DNA from: an uncultured Christensenella sp.
Lineage (GTDB): Bacteria > Bacillota > Clostridia > Christensenellales > Borkfalkiaceae
NCBI GenBank assembly: GCA_910577055.1
Contig: CAJTKX010000002.1
Coordinates: forward strand, 186,001-250,000
Direction of reading: 5' to 3'
Length of the DNA: 64,000 nucleotides
Shown: positions 26,874 through 35,761 of the stretch, piece after piece
Numbering within the stretch: position 1 is the stretch's first letter
Layout: every line of letters starts with the position of its first letter
Translations under genes and position numbers: made by a program
The notes under the pieces: model-generated
Databases searched by the model: none
Told to the model about the DNA's origin: nothing
Seen by the model: only the letters and a program-made list of their open reading frames with translations

Positions 26874-27115
26874 CCTTAAAAATAAAAGTTAAAAAATTAA
26901 GGCTGATTTTTTGGCTGCCGACGTGTTTCGCCGGCGGAATTGCGATAAACTGTGCCCGTCGTGAACTTGCCAAATCGGGTTTTACGCTTAAAAAATCGCG
27001 TAAATTAGAACGGGCTGTTTTGCGTGCAATCAAAAAGACGAAAAAACAGCTTGGCACATTTGAGCTGGTTAACGTTTCGACTGCCGACGGCGTTAAAGTA
27101 ATAATTAAAATATAG
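26870..27115 (+). CDS. Small partner of the SHOCT-like regulator
   Basis: 81 residues, basic, with one moderately hydrophobic stretch (LIFWLPTCFAGGIAINCA, about 12-29) and a C-terminal strand-rich part (FELVNVSTADGVKVIIKI). Translationally coupled to the regulator. I cannot assign a function; the conserved coupling and size suggest a membrane-associated partner. Confidence 0.75.
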   Translation: MTLKIKVKKLRLIFWLPTCFAGGIAINCARRELAKSGFTLKKSRKLERAVLRAIKKTKKQLGTFELVNVSTADGVKVIIKI

Positions 27116-27120
27116 AATAT

Positions 27121-27156
27121 GCGCCCCCGCGAGACGTAATCGTTTCGCGGGGGCGC
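27121..27156. terminator. Bidirectional terminator between the XRE operon and parB
   Basis: A 12-bp stem GCGCCCCCGCGA / TCGCGGGGGCGC with TTAATTTTT after it on the plus strand. Confidence 0.8.
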
Positions 27157-27201
27157 ACTTAATTTTTCACTAATATATCAGCCGTTAAAGCATTTAGCCC
27201 G

Positions 27202-28116
27202 TCACTGTTTATCGATTATATCGAGTATTTCGGAAATTCTGTCCAAATCGTCGCGCGAATAGTAATCGATATATATACGCCCCTTCTTATCCGTACCGAT
27301 AAGACTTACCTTCGTTCTGAAAGCAAAGCGCATTCTTTCAACCAACTGCTTCAACTCGATTGACGCAAGCGCACGCTTTTTCTTTTTGCGCTCGTCTAAA
27401 ATTTCGGGGGGAATATTGTAGGCGCGCACCTTTTTTTCCAGCTCGCGCACGGAGTATTGACTGCGAATTGCGTCGTGCGCAAAGTTAACTTGCTCTTCCG
27501 CGGGCAGCGGCACTATCGTCCTTGCGTGCCCCGCCGAAAGCTTGCCTTCCGACACAAGCGAGATAACCTCGGGGCAGAGATTCAGCAACCTCAACGTGTT
27601 CGCAATCGCGGGGCGGGATTTGCCTATTCTTTCGGCAAGCTCGTCTTGGGTTAGCTTGTAATCGACCATCAGCTGCTTCATTGCCGTCGCGGCTTCGATT
27701 GGGTTCAAGTCCTCCCTTTGCAAGTTTTCGATTAACGAAATTTCCTTGATTTCTCTCGCGGAGTATTTGCGGATAACGACCGGTATCGAAAGCCTTCCCG
27801 CAAGCTTACAAGCACGGAAACGTCTTTCGCCCGCGATTATCATATAAGTGCCGTCGTCGTTATCGTTTACGACTATCGGCATAATCACGCCGTGCTTTTT
27901 AATTGAGTCGGCAAGCTCTCTTAAAGCTTGCTCGTCAAAGTTTTTACGCGGCTGGTTGGGGTTTGGGGATATTTTGTCGATTGACATTTCCTCGGCGTTC
28001 TTCCTCTCCTCTTCCGTGTATTCGAATGCGCTGCGGTGCTGTCCGTAAGCGTTCTCGTAAGCCGCGTCGGTTTCACCGAACAAAGCGTCCAAACCCTTAC
28101 CTAAACCTTTTGCCAT
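27202..28116 (-). CDS. parB: Chromosome partitioning protein ParB (Spo0J)
   Basis: 304 residues. Order: short ParA-interacting start (MAKGLGKGLDALFGE), N-terminal CTPase/nuclease-like fold with NPNQPRKNFDEQALRELADSI and the GERRFRACKLAG box, central HTH (LTQDELAERIGKSRPAIANTLRLLNL), and C-terminal dimerisation part. ParB binds parS near the origin, slides as a CTP clamp and organises segregation. Three parS-like sites lie within 4 kb. It follows parA in the same direction. Confidence 0.96.
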   Translation of the reverse strand: MAKGLGKGLDALFGETDAAYENAYGQHRSAFEYTEEERKNAEEMSIDKISPNPNQPRKNFDEQALRELADSIKKHGVIMPIVVNDNDDGTYMIIAGERRFRACKLAGRLSIPVVIRKYSAREIKEISLIENLQREDLNPIEAATAMKQLMVDYKLTQDELAERIGKSRPAIANTLRLLNLCPEVISLVSEGKLSAGHARTIVPLPAEEQVNFAHDAIRSQYSVRELEKKVRAYNIPPEILDERKKKKRALASIELKQLVERMRFAFRTKVSLIGTDKKGRIYIDYYSRDDLDRISEILDIIDKQ

Positions 28117-28205
28117 ATTTCACCTCTAAATTGTTTTCCGTGCCGCAATATTCGTTGCGGCTGTTTTGCCCGCCATACGGGAAATATATTAATTATTCGT
28201 ATAAG

Positions 28206-28970
28206 TTAATTTTGCCTTGACAGAAATTCTTCGGTAAGGGCTCTGTACGCCCTCGCACCCACGCACTTGGGGTCGTGCAACAGAATAGGCACGCCGTGGC
28301 TGGGCGCCTCTGCCAAACGAACGTTGCGTGGAATAATGATTTCGAAAAGTCTTGTTTTGAAGAATTTTTTAATCTCCGCCGTAATTTGTTTGGAAATCAA
28401 AGCCCTACCGTCGTACATAGTTATGACAACGCCTTCAATCTGTAATTGCGGATTGAGGTGTTGCTTTACCATTGCAATAGTGTTCATAAGTTGGCTGACG
28501 CCTTCCAATGCGTAGTATTCGGACTGCATAGGAATTATTATCGAGTCCGATGCAACCCACGCGTTTATCGTCAAAAGTCCCAATGACGGCGGGCAATCGA
28601 TAAATATGTAGTCGTAGTCGGCGCGTACCTTTTCAAGCGCATTTTTGAGTATGCGCTCACGATTTCTTTTATAAACAAGGTCAACTTCTGCGCCCGTCAA
28701 ATCTACGTTGGCGGGCAGAATATCGAGAAGTTTAACTTGCGTAGGCAGAATATTCGAAGCCGCGGCGTCGTCCTCGATAAGAACGTTATATACCGACTTT
28801 TTCAGCGAGCTTTTCGAAAAGCCCAGCCCCGTGGTAGCGTTTCCTTGCGAGTCCAAATCTACAAGCAAAACCTTTTTGCCCATATCCGCGCAGTAAGCCG
28901 CCATATTTATCGCGGTCGTAGTCTTGCCTACGCCGCCCTTCTTGTTCGTTAACGAAACTATCTTACCCAT
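28206..28970 (-). CDS. parA: Chromosome partitioning ATPase ParA (Soj)
   Basis: 254 residues. Deviant Walker A KKGGVGKTTTAIN (about 9-21), Walker A' LLVDLDSQGNATTG and Walker B IFIDCPPSLG. Soj-type ATPase that works with ParB in segregation and, in Bacillus, controls DnaA. Its 3' neighbour is parB, and a parS-like site lies 55 bases upstream of its start. Confidence 0.96.
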   Translation of the reverse strand: MGKIVSLTNKKGGVGKTTTAINMAAYCADMGKKVLLVDLDSQGNATTGLGFSKSSLKKSVYNVLIEDDAAASNILPTQVKLLDILPANVDLTGAEVDLVYKRNRERILKNALEKVRADYDYIFIDCPPSLGLLTINAWVASDSIIIPMQSEYYALEGVSQLMNTIAMVKQHLNPQLQIEGVVITMYDGRALISKQITAEIKKFFKTRLFEIIIPRNVRLAEAPSHGVPILLHDPKCVGARAYRALTEEFLSRQN

Positions 28971-29024
28971 AACACTTCAACTCTTCCTCTCTAAAGTAAC
29001 TGCATTCAAGCCGCGTGGCGGCTT

Positions 29025-29040
29025 GGTTTCACGGGAAACA
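29025..29040. promoter_or_regulatory. parS: parS-like site beside parA
   Basis: GGTTTCACGGGAAACA matches the Bacillus parS consensus TGTTTCACGTGAAACA at 14 of 16 positions. It lies between ftsH and parA. Confidence 0.75.
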
Positions 29041-29044
29041 ACGT

Positions 29045-31216
29045 TTAAAAACGGATATTCTTTTCGCCGTCTTTATCAGAACCGTCGTTGCCGTTGTCGC
29101 CGCCGTCGGAAGGTGTTTCCTCTTGTGCGGATTCATACTTCTTAAAACGGTTTTCTGTTTGCTTTTCGTCTTGTTCGTCCATATACTTTATTACTTCCGC
29201 ATAAGTCTTGCCGGACATAAGCATATCCACCTCTTCGGTGTAAATGGTTTCTCGTTCGATAAGAACCCTTGCCATATTGTCAAGAACCGAACGATTTTCG
29301 CTTAACAGCTTTCTTGCGCGCTCGTGTTGGGTAGAAATAAGCACGCGCACTTCGTCGTCAATCATTTTTGCCGTTTCTTCCGAATACGAGTTATGGGTTG
29401 CCATATCTCTGCCGAGGAACACGGGCTGCGAATCGTCGTTGTAGCTGATTAGTCCGAGCTTTTCGCTCATACCAAGCTCTGTAACCATTGCGCGGGCAAA
29501 CTTTGTAGCAACTTTTATGTCGTTGGAAGCTCCCGAAGAAATATCCTTAATTACAAGCTCTTCCGCTACGCGCCCGCCCAACGTCATACAAATGTCGTCA
29601 AGCATAAAGTTTTTAGTGTAGTATCCGCGGTCAGATTCGGGTCGGGTCATCGTAAAGCCGCCCGCATTGCCGCGCGGGATAATAGTGACTTCATGAACGG
29701 GGTCGCAATTTGTGCAAAGCTTTGCAAGAATACAGTGACCCGATTCGTGGAACGCGGTAAGCCGCTTTTCGGACTCGGTAACAACCTTACTTTTCTTTGC
29801 GGGGCCCATAGCTACTTTATCGAACGCTTCGTAAAGGTCCGCGTTGCCGATAAACTTTTTGTTTGCACGGGCGGCGAGTATTGCAGCTTCGTTCAAAAGG
29901 TTTGCAAGGTCCGCACCCGAAAAACCCGCGCTTAGCCGCGCTACGTTTTTAAGATTTACGTCGGGGGCAAGCGGCTTATTGCGCGCATGCACTTTCAATA
30001 TTTGCTCTCTGCCCTTCACGTCGGGTAAATTCACATAAACTTGTCTGTCAAATCGTCCCGGACGAGTCAGCGCGGGGTCGAGAATATCTGCGCGGTTCGT
30101 TGCTGCAACTACTATAACTCCCTCGTTCGCTTCGAAACCGTCCATTTGAACGAGAATTTGGTTTAAAGTTTGCTCTCTTTCGTCATTGCCGCCGCCAAGA
30201 CCCGCTCCGCGGTGTCTGCCTACCGCGTCGATTTCATCGATGAAGATAATGCAAGGCTGGTTTTTCTTAGCCATTTCAAATAGGTCGCGTACACGCGATG
30301 CGCCCACGCCAACGTACATTTCAACGAAGTCCGAACCCGAAACCGAGAAGAACGGCACTCCCGCTTCGCCGGCAACAGCCTTAGCGAACAATGTTTTACC
30401 CGTTCCGGGAGGGCCTACAAGCAGCACGCCCTTAGGAATACGCGCCCCCAAATCGGAGAATTTTTTGGGCTGGCGCAAGAATTCTACAATTTCCGCAAGC
30501 TCAACTTTTTCTTCCTCTGCGCCCGCCACGTCGGTAAAGCGCACCTTAATATTCGTAGTTACGCGAGCTTTGGTCTTGGCAAAGCTCATCATCTTGCCGC
30601 CGCCACCCATTGAAGAGCGAATTATAAGGAAAAATACTACGCAAACGATAACTATCGAAAGTACCGAGAAAAGCGTCGAAACCCAGCTGCCCGCGTTAGG
30701 GTTTGTCATATCGGCGCTAACGCCGAACGCACGAATTTCGTCAAGTTCAGCCCAACCGCCCGTTCCGTACAGCGACGGACCGTAGCAATAATAAGATAAA
30801 ACGGTTTTATCGGTCTTATCGTTGTAGGTGTAGCCTTTATACTCGTAAGAACTAATTTCTACTTTCCATATTATTATAAGGGGCGTGTGCTTTTCGTCGT
30901 CCGTTACAACTTTGCCTTCAAGCACCGTATAACCTTCGAGAACATAACCGTCTTCTCCCGGTTGTTTAATCGCGCTTACGATTTTTCCCTCATAATCTCC
31001 TTCACCCATATTAGGCGCATACTTAACGCCGTTGGGATTATACTTGCCGTCCTCACTCTCAACGAAGTATTGGGCGTTTTCAAGATATTCTCTAAAATCA
31101 GTAGTATTTTTCTTTGCTGCGCCACCGCTTAAAGTTGTTGTTAAAATAATTGCAAGAGCAGCAACAATAAGCAACAGCACGATAACGCCGAATATAATTC
31201 TGCCTTTTTTATTCAA
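29045..31216 (-). CDS. ftsH: ATP-dependent zinc metalloprotease FtsH
   Basis: 723 residues. N-terminal membrane segment (about 7-29), extracytoplasmic domain, second segment (about 182-204), AAA domain with Walker A GPPGTGKT, Walker B IIFIDEID and the arginine-finger region RPGRFDRQVYV, then the protease domain with HESGH zinc site. It degrades misfolded membrane and regulatory proteins. The acidic C-terminal tail (EETPSDGGDNGNDGSDKDGEKN) is longer than usual. In Bacillus ftsH is also near the origin but in a different setting. TAAGGAGTTA precedes the ATG. Confidence 0.97.
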   Translation of the reverse strand: MNKKGRIIFGVIVLLLIVAALAIILTTTLSGGAAKKNTTDFREYLENAQYFVESEDGKYNPNGVKYAPNMGEGDYEGKIVSAIKQPGEDGYVLEGYTVLEGKVVTDDEKHTPLIIIWKVEISSYEYKGYTYNDKTDKTVLSYYCYGPSLYGTGGWAELDEIRAFGVSADMTNPNAGSWVSTLFSVLSIVIVCVVFFLIIRSSMGGGGKMMSFAKTKARVTTNIKVRFTDVAGAEEEKVELAEIVEFLRQPKKFSDLGARIPKGVLLVGPPGTGKTLFAKAVAGEAGVPFFSVSGSDFVEMYVGVGASRVRDLFEMAKKNQPCIIFIDEIDAVGRHRGAGLGGGNDEREQTLNQILVQMDGFEANEGVIVVAATNRADILDPALTRPGRFDRQVYVNLPDVKGREQILKVHARNKPLAPDVNLKNVARLSAGFSGADLANLLNEAAILAARANKKFIGNADLYEAFDKVAMGPAKKSKVVTESEKRLTAFHESGHCILAKLCTNCDPVHEVTIIPRGNAGGFTMTRPESDRGYYTKNFMLDDICMTLGGRVAEELVIKDISSGASNDIKVATKFARAMVTELGMSEKLGLISYNDDSQPVFLGRDMATHNSYSEETAKMIDDEVRVLISTQHERARKLLSENRSVLDNMARVLIERETIYTEEVDMLMSGKTYAEVIKYMDEQDEKQTENRFKKYESAQEETPSDGGDNGNDGSDKDGEKNIRF

Positions 31217-31413
31217 AATATAACTCCTTATTATGATACTCAGTCTATTATAGCAGATATATCACCCCATTTGCAAGCATTTGGGTTAAAAAGTTTGATA
31301 TATCACTTAAATTTTACCGTATTTTCACTTTGTCCGGGCCTCATAAAAAACTCGTATTTTTGGCAAAAATTGCTTAAATTTGCACTGCGCTTGGCCATTT
31401 TTGTTTTTAAAAA

Positions 31414-31429
31414 TGTTTCATGTGGAACA
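31414..31429. promoter_or_regulatory. parS: parS-like site in the origin region, site 1
   Basis: TGTTTCATGTGGAACA. The two half-sites are well kept; only the central C of CACGTG is T. Confidence 0.8.
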
Positions 31430-31456
31430 TTCAACCAAATTTTTTCGCCTTTTTAG

Positions 31457-31472
31457 TGTTTCACGTGGAACG
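31457..31472. promoter_or_regulatory. parS: parS-like site in the origin region, site 2
   Basis: TGTTTCACGTGGAACG, 43 bases after site 1, with an intact CACGTG core. Confidence 0.88.
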
Positions 31473-31495
31473 TATACCGCTTAATTTTTGGAAAT

Positions 31496-31704
31496 TGTGG
31501 ATAATTTTTTAAAAATGTGGTTTTTTTTAGACTTTTTTACCAAAATCGGTAATTATTATGTGGACAATTACCCAAGGTTTTTCTCAAAATTTTCGAGTAA
31601 TCCCCTTACAGAGCTTAATTTGTGCATTTTTTGTGGATAAAATACGGGTTTTGAGCCTTTTAGAGCCGTTTTAAGCTATTTTATGCTGTGGATATTGTGG
31701 AAAA
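31496..31704. other. oriC: Candidate replication origin with clustered DnaA boxes
   Basis: Within a 627-base AT-rich intergenic gap (31217-31843). DnaA boxes all in the same orientation: TGTGGATAA at 31496-31504 and 31632-31640 (both exact TTATCCACA on the minus strand), TGTGGACAA at 31559, TGTGGATAT at 31687, and weaker TGTGGAAAA at 31696. Long T/A runs beside them could be the unwinding element. Two parS-like sites lie just to the left. I see no gene in the gap. Confidence 0.8.
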
Positions 31705-31843
31705 GTTGGCTAAATTTTGTAAAAATTTTTGATTTAAAGCCTTTGAGAGCGGTTTTGGGGTAACTTTTATTAATTTTTAAGGATATTATGGAAAGATATT
31801 ATAAATTTAAAAACTTCGGTCAATAATCTTACGGAGGAAATTT

Positions 31844-32428
31844 ATGGAATATTCATTTAATTTATATAACGCCCTTGCGCCGCAAGGAATTTGCTTGACG
31901 CTTAAAAAAATGTTGGCGAAATTTACAAAAACTCCGACGGTACTTTGTATCGGCAGCGATTTATCCGTCGGCGACAGCTTGGGTCCGGTTACGGGAACTA
32001 TGCTTAAAGAACAGCTTTCGGGGCTGAATTGTTATATATACGGGACGCTTGCTAAGCCGATAACGGCGCATGAAGTAAAATATATGAACGAATTTTTACG
32101 CGCCACTCATCCGGACAGTCCGATTATCGCAATCGATGCAGCGGTCGGTATAGCGGGCGATATAGGACTTATCAAACTTTCTCCTACGGGAATTAAACCC
32201 GGCAGCGGAGCCAACAAAAAGCTTGCCACCGTCGGCGATGCTTCGATAATGGGTATCGTTGCGGAAAAATCTGTATTTAATTACTCGCTGTTTTCGGCAA
32301 CCCGTCTGAATATTATATACAAAATGGCGGCAATAATTGCCGACGGGGTTTCTTCATACATTATCGAAAGCTTGCAAAAGGGGAGTTGGGGAAACGAAGT
32401 AAGCATTTATGACAAAAAATCAGTTTGA
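31844..32428 (+). CDS. yyaC: YyaC-like sporulation protein (DUF1256)
   Basis: 194 residues related to germination protease GPR and hydrogenase-maturation proteases: VLCIGSDLSVGDSLGPVTG, then GTLAKPITAHEV, AIDAAVGIAGDIGLIKL and KPGSGANKKLATVGD. YyaC is a putative sporulation protein and lies near the origin in Bacillus too, next to parAB. The exact role is unknown. ACGGAGGAAATTT precedes the ATG. It ends at a bidirectional terminator. Confidence 0.9.
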   Translation: MEYSFNLYNALAPQGICLTLKKMLAKFTKTPTVLCIGSDLSVGDSLGPVTGTMLKEQLSGLNCYIYGTLAKPITAHEVKYMNEFLRATHPDSPIIAIDAAVGIAGDIGLIKLSPTGIKPGSGANKKLATVGDASIMGIVAEKSVFNYSLFSATRLNIIYKMAAIIADGVSSYIIESLQKGSWGNEVSIYDKKSV

Positions 32429-32447
32429 TTTCCGAACGAAAAAAATT

Positions 32448-32477
32448 GGGCGCAGTGCATAAAACGGCACTGCGCCC
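32448..32477. terminator. Bidirectional terminator, yyaC and SLOG gene
   Basis: GGGCGCAGTGC / GCACTGCGCCC, followed by GATTTTTA on the plus strand and a T run on the minus strand. Confidence 0.85.
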
Positions 32478-32490
32478 GATTTTTATATTA

Positions 32491-32940
32491 TTAAAGCTCA
32501 ATAATATTTACGCCCTTTGATTTAGCGTAACTTACGGTATAATAAGTTCCGCCGCTGTTCCGCCTTAAATACGACACCACAACGTCGCAATTATCTACCA
32601 TAAATCTGTCTCGTTCGAACATACAACCGTCGTAATATTCTTCCGAAATAATAAATGATTGGTTACAATTTTTTAAAATTCTCGAATACCTTTCTTTGTT
32701 TTTTTGCGAATATCCTTTTTCTTGAGCAAGGCACGGAATACAAGGAATTAAGTTTACTTTATAATCTTTTTTATACTGCAAAACGCTCTCTGCCGCGGCA
32801 AGGTCAAAGCCCGTCGCCATTCCGCAAAAAAAATTTTCCGTTCCTCCGTTTATAAGGTTAAAAATTACCCTATCCAATAGGTTATAATCGAAGTCTTTTT
32901 GAAGTATTCTGTGCCCCGTAAAAGCGCAATTTTTATACAT
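32491..32940 (-). CDS. SLOG-family protein (DUF1273/YpsA-like)
   Basis: 149 residues from ATG at 32940. The frame extends 23 codons upstream without a recognisable domain. Seen: the start CAFTGHRIL, FFCGMATGFDLAAAESV with the Rossmann-like nucleotide-binding glycine motif, and DVVVSYLRRNSGGT near the end. YpsA-like SLOG proteins bind a nucleotide ligand, probably an ADP-ribose derivative; their cellular role is unresolved. It lies downstream of rsmG in the same direction. Confidence 0.87.
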   Translation of the reverse strand: MYKNCAFTGHRILQKDFDYNLLDRVIFNLINGGTENFFCGMATGFDLAAAESVLQYKKDYKVNLIPCIPCLAQEKGYSQKNKERYSRILKNCNQSFIISEEYYDGCMFERDRFMVDNCDVVVSYLRRNSGGTYYTVSYAKSKGVNIIEL

Positions 32941-33013
32941 ATTTTTTCCGTCCCGAATTTTTCTTGCGCCAATTGAAATTTTTTTTAAAAAATTTATGCG
33001 CCCCCCCAATTTT

Positions 33014-33682
33014 TTAAAGCGGTTTTTTTCTTTCCAAACCTCTGCCGCGGGGATATTTTTCGGGCGTCGGTTTCACCTTTTTTATCACTATTACGGTGCG
33101 CTTTCCAAATCCCTCGGGAAGAGCATAATTTACTATATTTTCAACCTCTCCGCCAAGGGTTTTTACGGCGTTTAAACTCTCTTTTATTTCCTCTTCGGCG
33201 TCGCCTTTATAGGCTATAAATCTGCCGCCTACTTTTACGAACGGTAGGCAATATTCGCACAACGTATTCAGCCTTGCAACGGCGCGCGCCGTGGCCACGT
33301 CAAATTTTTCTCTTAAAGCTTTATCTTTTCCGCCGTCCTCGGCACGGATATTCAGCACTTCTGCACAATTTAAGTCCAAATTATCAACAACTTGCTTTAA
33401 ATATTCACACTTTTTTCCCGTGCTCTCTATCAATGTAAAGCTTAAATCGTCCCTTATAATCATTAAAGGAACTGACGGGAACCCCCCGCCCGAGCCTATT
33501 TCCACAACTTTTGCGCCCTTCGGAAAATAATTTTGGGGCTTAATACTGTCGAAAAAGTGTTTAATATACACTTCTTTTTCGTCGGAAATTGACGTTAAAT
33601 TGTATTTTTGATTGAAATTTTCCAAAATTTCTTTGAACTTATCGAACTTGTCGGAAAATTTTTCGAACTCGCCTAAATACAT
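33014..33682 (-). CDS. rsmG: 16S rRNA (guanine-N7) methyltransferase RsmG
   Basis: 222 residues with the GidB fold: LTSISDEKEVYIKHFFDSI, AdoMet loop VVEIGSGGGFPSVPLMI, LIESTGKKCEYLKQV, and ATARAVARLNTLCEYCLPFVKVGG. It methylates G527 of 16S rRNA. In most Firmicutes it follows mnmG close to parAB; here it stands with the SLOG gene between the DnaA-box region and dnaN. Confidence 0.95.
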   Translation of the reverse strand: MYLGEFEKFSDKFDKFKEILENFNQKYNLTSISDEKEVYIKHFFDSIKPQNYFPKGAKVVEIGSGGGFPSVPLMIIRDDLSFTLIESTGKKCEYLKQVVDNLDLNCAEVLNIRAEDGGKDKALREKFDVATARAVARLNTLCEYCLPFVKVGGRFIAYKGDAEEEIKESLNAVKTLGGEVENIVNYALPEGFGKRTVIVIKKVKPTPEKYPRGRGLERKKPL

Positions 33683-33732
33683 AAGTAAATTATATCAAAT
33701 AACTCTCTTTTTATCAACCTTTTATTTTTCCA

Positions 33733-34019
33733 CTATCCACAAAAATATGTGAATTTCCCTAATTTTTAGGCTTTAATTTGTATTTAAAACGTGTTTTTAA
33801 TCAATTTTAAAATAATTTAATTTATTTCTTCACTTTTTATACACTTTTTTAACAGAGTTATACTGCTGTTATACAGTAATTTTCCACCGTTTTTTGTTTT
33901 TTAAATATGCCCGAAATTACCCTTATTCTGTTGCTTTTTGCCCCGAAATTTGTTATTATACTGTTGAAATTATATATGCGGGAAAAAGTTTTGCACAATT
34001 CCCCAATCCCTACTATTAT
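33733..34019 (+). promoter_or_regulatory. dnaN upstream region: weak DnaA boxes and promoter
   Basis: The 400-base gap 33683-34083 is AT-rich and geneless. CTATCCACA at 33733-33741 matches a DnaA box at 8 of 9, and TTATACACT near 33837 is weaker. A promoter TTGCAC (33991-33996), 17 bases, TATTAT (34014-34019) precedes dnaN. It may be a second part of a bipartite origin. Confidence 0.5.
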
Positions 34020-34083
34020 AATTACTATATAAATCTTATTAATAAAATTAATAAGTATTTAGTTATGTTAACGGAGAAAATTT

Positions 34084-35190
34084 ATGAAGTGTGTTTGTGA
34101 AGGTATCGATTTATCCGATGCAGTGCTTAAAGTAGTTAAAGCTTGCTCATCTAAAACCACAGTTCCCGTGTTGGAGTGCGTTAAACTTTCGGCAAAAAAC
34201 GACGGAGTTACTCTTTCGGCGACTGACGGCGAAATTTCTATAATAAAAACCATAAAAGCAGAAGTTTACGAGGAAGGCGAAGTATGCGTTCCCGGTAAAT
34301 ATTTTGCCGATTTCATTAAAAAATTGGAAGGAGTACAGATTTCCTTGTCCTCAGAGGGCAATAAAATGGAAATAGAATATGCAGACAGCCAAACGACGAT
34401 GCAGGTTTTGTCCGCGGACGACTTCCCGCGCATAGATTTGGACATTACCGAGAACAGTTTCGTTATGAAAACCTCGGATTTAAAGGAATTTATCCGTTCG
34501 ACGTCGTTTTGCTGTGCAACAGACGATTCAAGGCCTATTTTAAAGGGCTGCCAATTCGTCATAAACGGCAACGAGGTTTGCGTTACATCTCTTGACGGGT
34601 TTAGGCTTGCGACCGTAAAGGGTACCGTAGTTAATTCAACGGGCAATATGGAGATAATTTGTCCGGCAAGAACGCTTAACGAAATAGAAAAAATGATACC
34701 CGACAGCGACGGAACAACCGAAATTTTTATTCAGCGCGGCATAATTTTGGTAGCTTGCGACAATACGGTATTAACTTCTCGGCTTTACGGCGGAGATTTC
34801 ATTAAAAAAGAGAATATTATACCCAAAAATTTCGTTACGGAAGTTACCGTTGAAAAGGACAAGCTTAAAGCGAGCATCGAAAGAGCGGCAATTCTTGTAA
34901 GAAACGACAAGAACAGCCTAATTATCTTCGATATAAGCGGCGATAAGATAGAAATTTCTTCTGCGTCCGAAATAGGCAACGTGCAAGAGCCCGTAAAAGC
35001 AGAGGTTAAAGGCAAGGACGTGAAGATTGCGATGAATTCGAAGTTCATTATAGACGCCGTAAATGCGCTGCAAGAGGACGAAATAACCTTGTCGTTCAAT
35101 AACCATATTCAGCCGTTTATATGCCAAAATAAGGAAAATAAGGGCAAATTGTATTTAATTTTGCCCGTAAGGACAAGTTCAAACGACTAA
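34084..35190 (+). CDS. dnaN: DNA polymerase III sliding clamp (beta)
   Basis: 368 residues with three clamp domains in order: a start MKCVCEGIDLSDAVLKVVKACSSK, VPGKYFADFIKKL, DDSRPILKGCQF, TSLDGFRLATVKG, and the C-terminal NNHIQPFICQ...LYLILPVRTS. It tethers DNA polymerase to DNA. The AACGGAGAAAATTT leader gives a good ribosome-binding site. Normally dnaN follows dnaA; here dnaA is absent and rpmH follows. Confidence 0.97.
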   Translation: MKCVCEGIDLSDAVLKVVKACSSKTTVPVLECVKLSAKNDGVTLSATDGEISIIKTIKAEVYEEGEVCVPGKYFADFIKKLEGVQISLSSEGNKMEIEYADSQTTMQVLSADDFPRIDLDITENSFVMKTSDLKEFIRSTSFCCATDDSRPILKGCQFVINGNEVCVTSLDGFRLATVKGTVVNSTGNMEIICPARTLNEIEKMIPDSDGTTEIFIQRGIILVACDNTVLTSRLYGGDFIKKENIIPKNFVTEVTVEKDKLKASIERAAILVRNDKNSLIIFDISGDKIEISSASEIGNVQEPVKAEVKGKDVKIAMNSKFIIDAVNALQEDEITLSFNNHIQPFICQNKENKGKLYLILPVRTSSND

Positions 35191-35293
35191 ATAAAGCGGA
35201 CGGACAAGCCCATTATCGCTTGACTTGAAACGTTATTTAATTATATAATAGAAAAAGATATTTTTAAAACAGTTGAAAAAAAAGAGGTAAATT

Positions 35294-35428
35294 ATGAAAA
35301 GAACTTATCAGCCCAAGAAAAGACAGAGAAGTAAAGTTCACGGGTTCAGAAAGAGAATGTCTACAACCGCCGGCAGAAAAACTTTGAAAAGAAGAAGAAA
35401 CAAAGGCAGAAAGAAACTTACGGCGTAA
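35294..35428 (+). CDS. rpmH: 50S ribosomal protein L34
   Basis: 44 residues, the normal length. MKRTYQPKKRQRSKVHGF, MSTTAGRKTLKRRR and the basic end KGRKKL are diagnostic. AAAGAGGTAAATT precedes the ATG. It begins the rpmH-rnpA-yidD-yidC-jag cluster. Confidence 0.98.
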   Translation: MKRTYQPKKRQRSKVHGFRKRMSTTAGRKTLKRRRNKGRKKLTA

Positions 35429-35431
35429 CGC

Positions 35432-35761
35432 GTGAATTACCTTAGAATTAAGAAAAACGCCGATTTTCAAAAGCTTTTTAACAAGGGGAAAAAAGTGTTT
35501 TCCCCTAATATTACGTTATTGTATTTTCCTGCAAGCAAGCTTTCAATGGGCTTGGCGGTTTCCAAAAAACACGGCAAGGCTGTTAAAAGAAACAGAATAA
35601 AAAGGTTGCTTAGGGCGGCGTTTGCGGAAACTTCGGATGAGCTGCAAAGGAATTATTCGGTGATATTGGTGCCGAAAGTCGGCGGCGAATATACCTTCGA
35701 TGCCTTTAAAAGAAGTCTTAGAATTTGCTTTAAAAAGGTGAACGAATGCGCAAAAGCGTAA
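35432..35761 (+). CDS. rnpA: Ribonuclease P protein component
   Basis: 109 residues. LRIKKNADFQKLFNKGKKVFSPNITLLY and the RNA-binding RNR-type motif KKHGKAVKRNRIKRLLRAAF are typical. It assists the catalytic RNA that matures tRNA 5' ends. Starts with GTG three bases after the rpmH stop and overlaps yidD by 16 bases. Confidence 0.96.
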   Translation: MNYLRIKKNADFQKLFNKGKKVFSPNITLLYFPASKLSMGLAVSKKHGKAVKRNRIKRLLRAAFAETSDELQRNYSVILVPKVGGEYTFDAFKRSLRICFKKVNECAKA

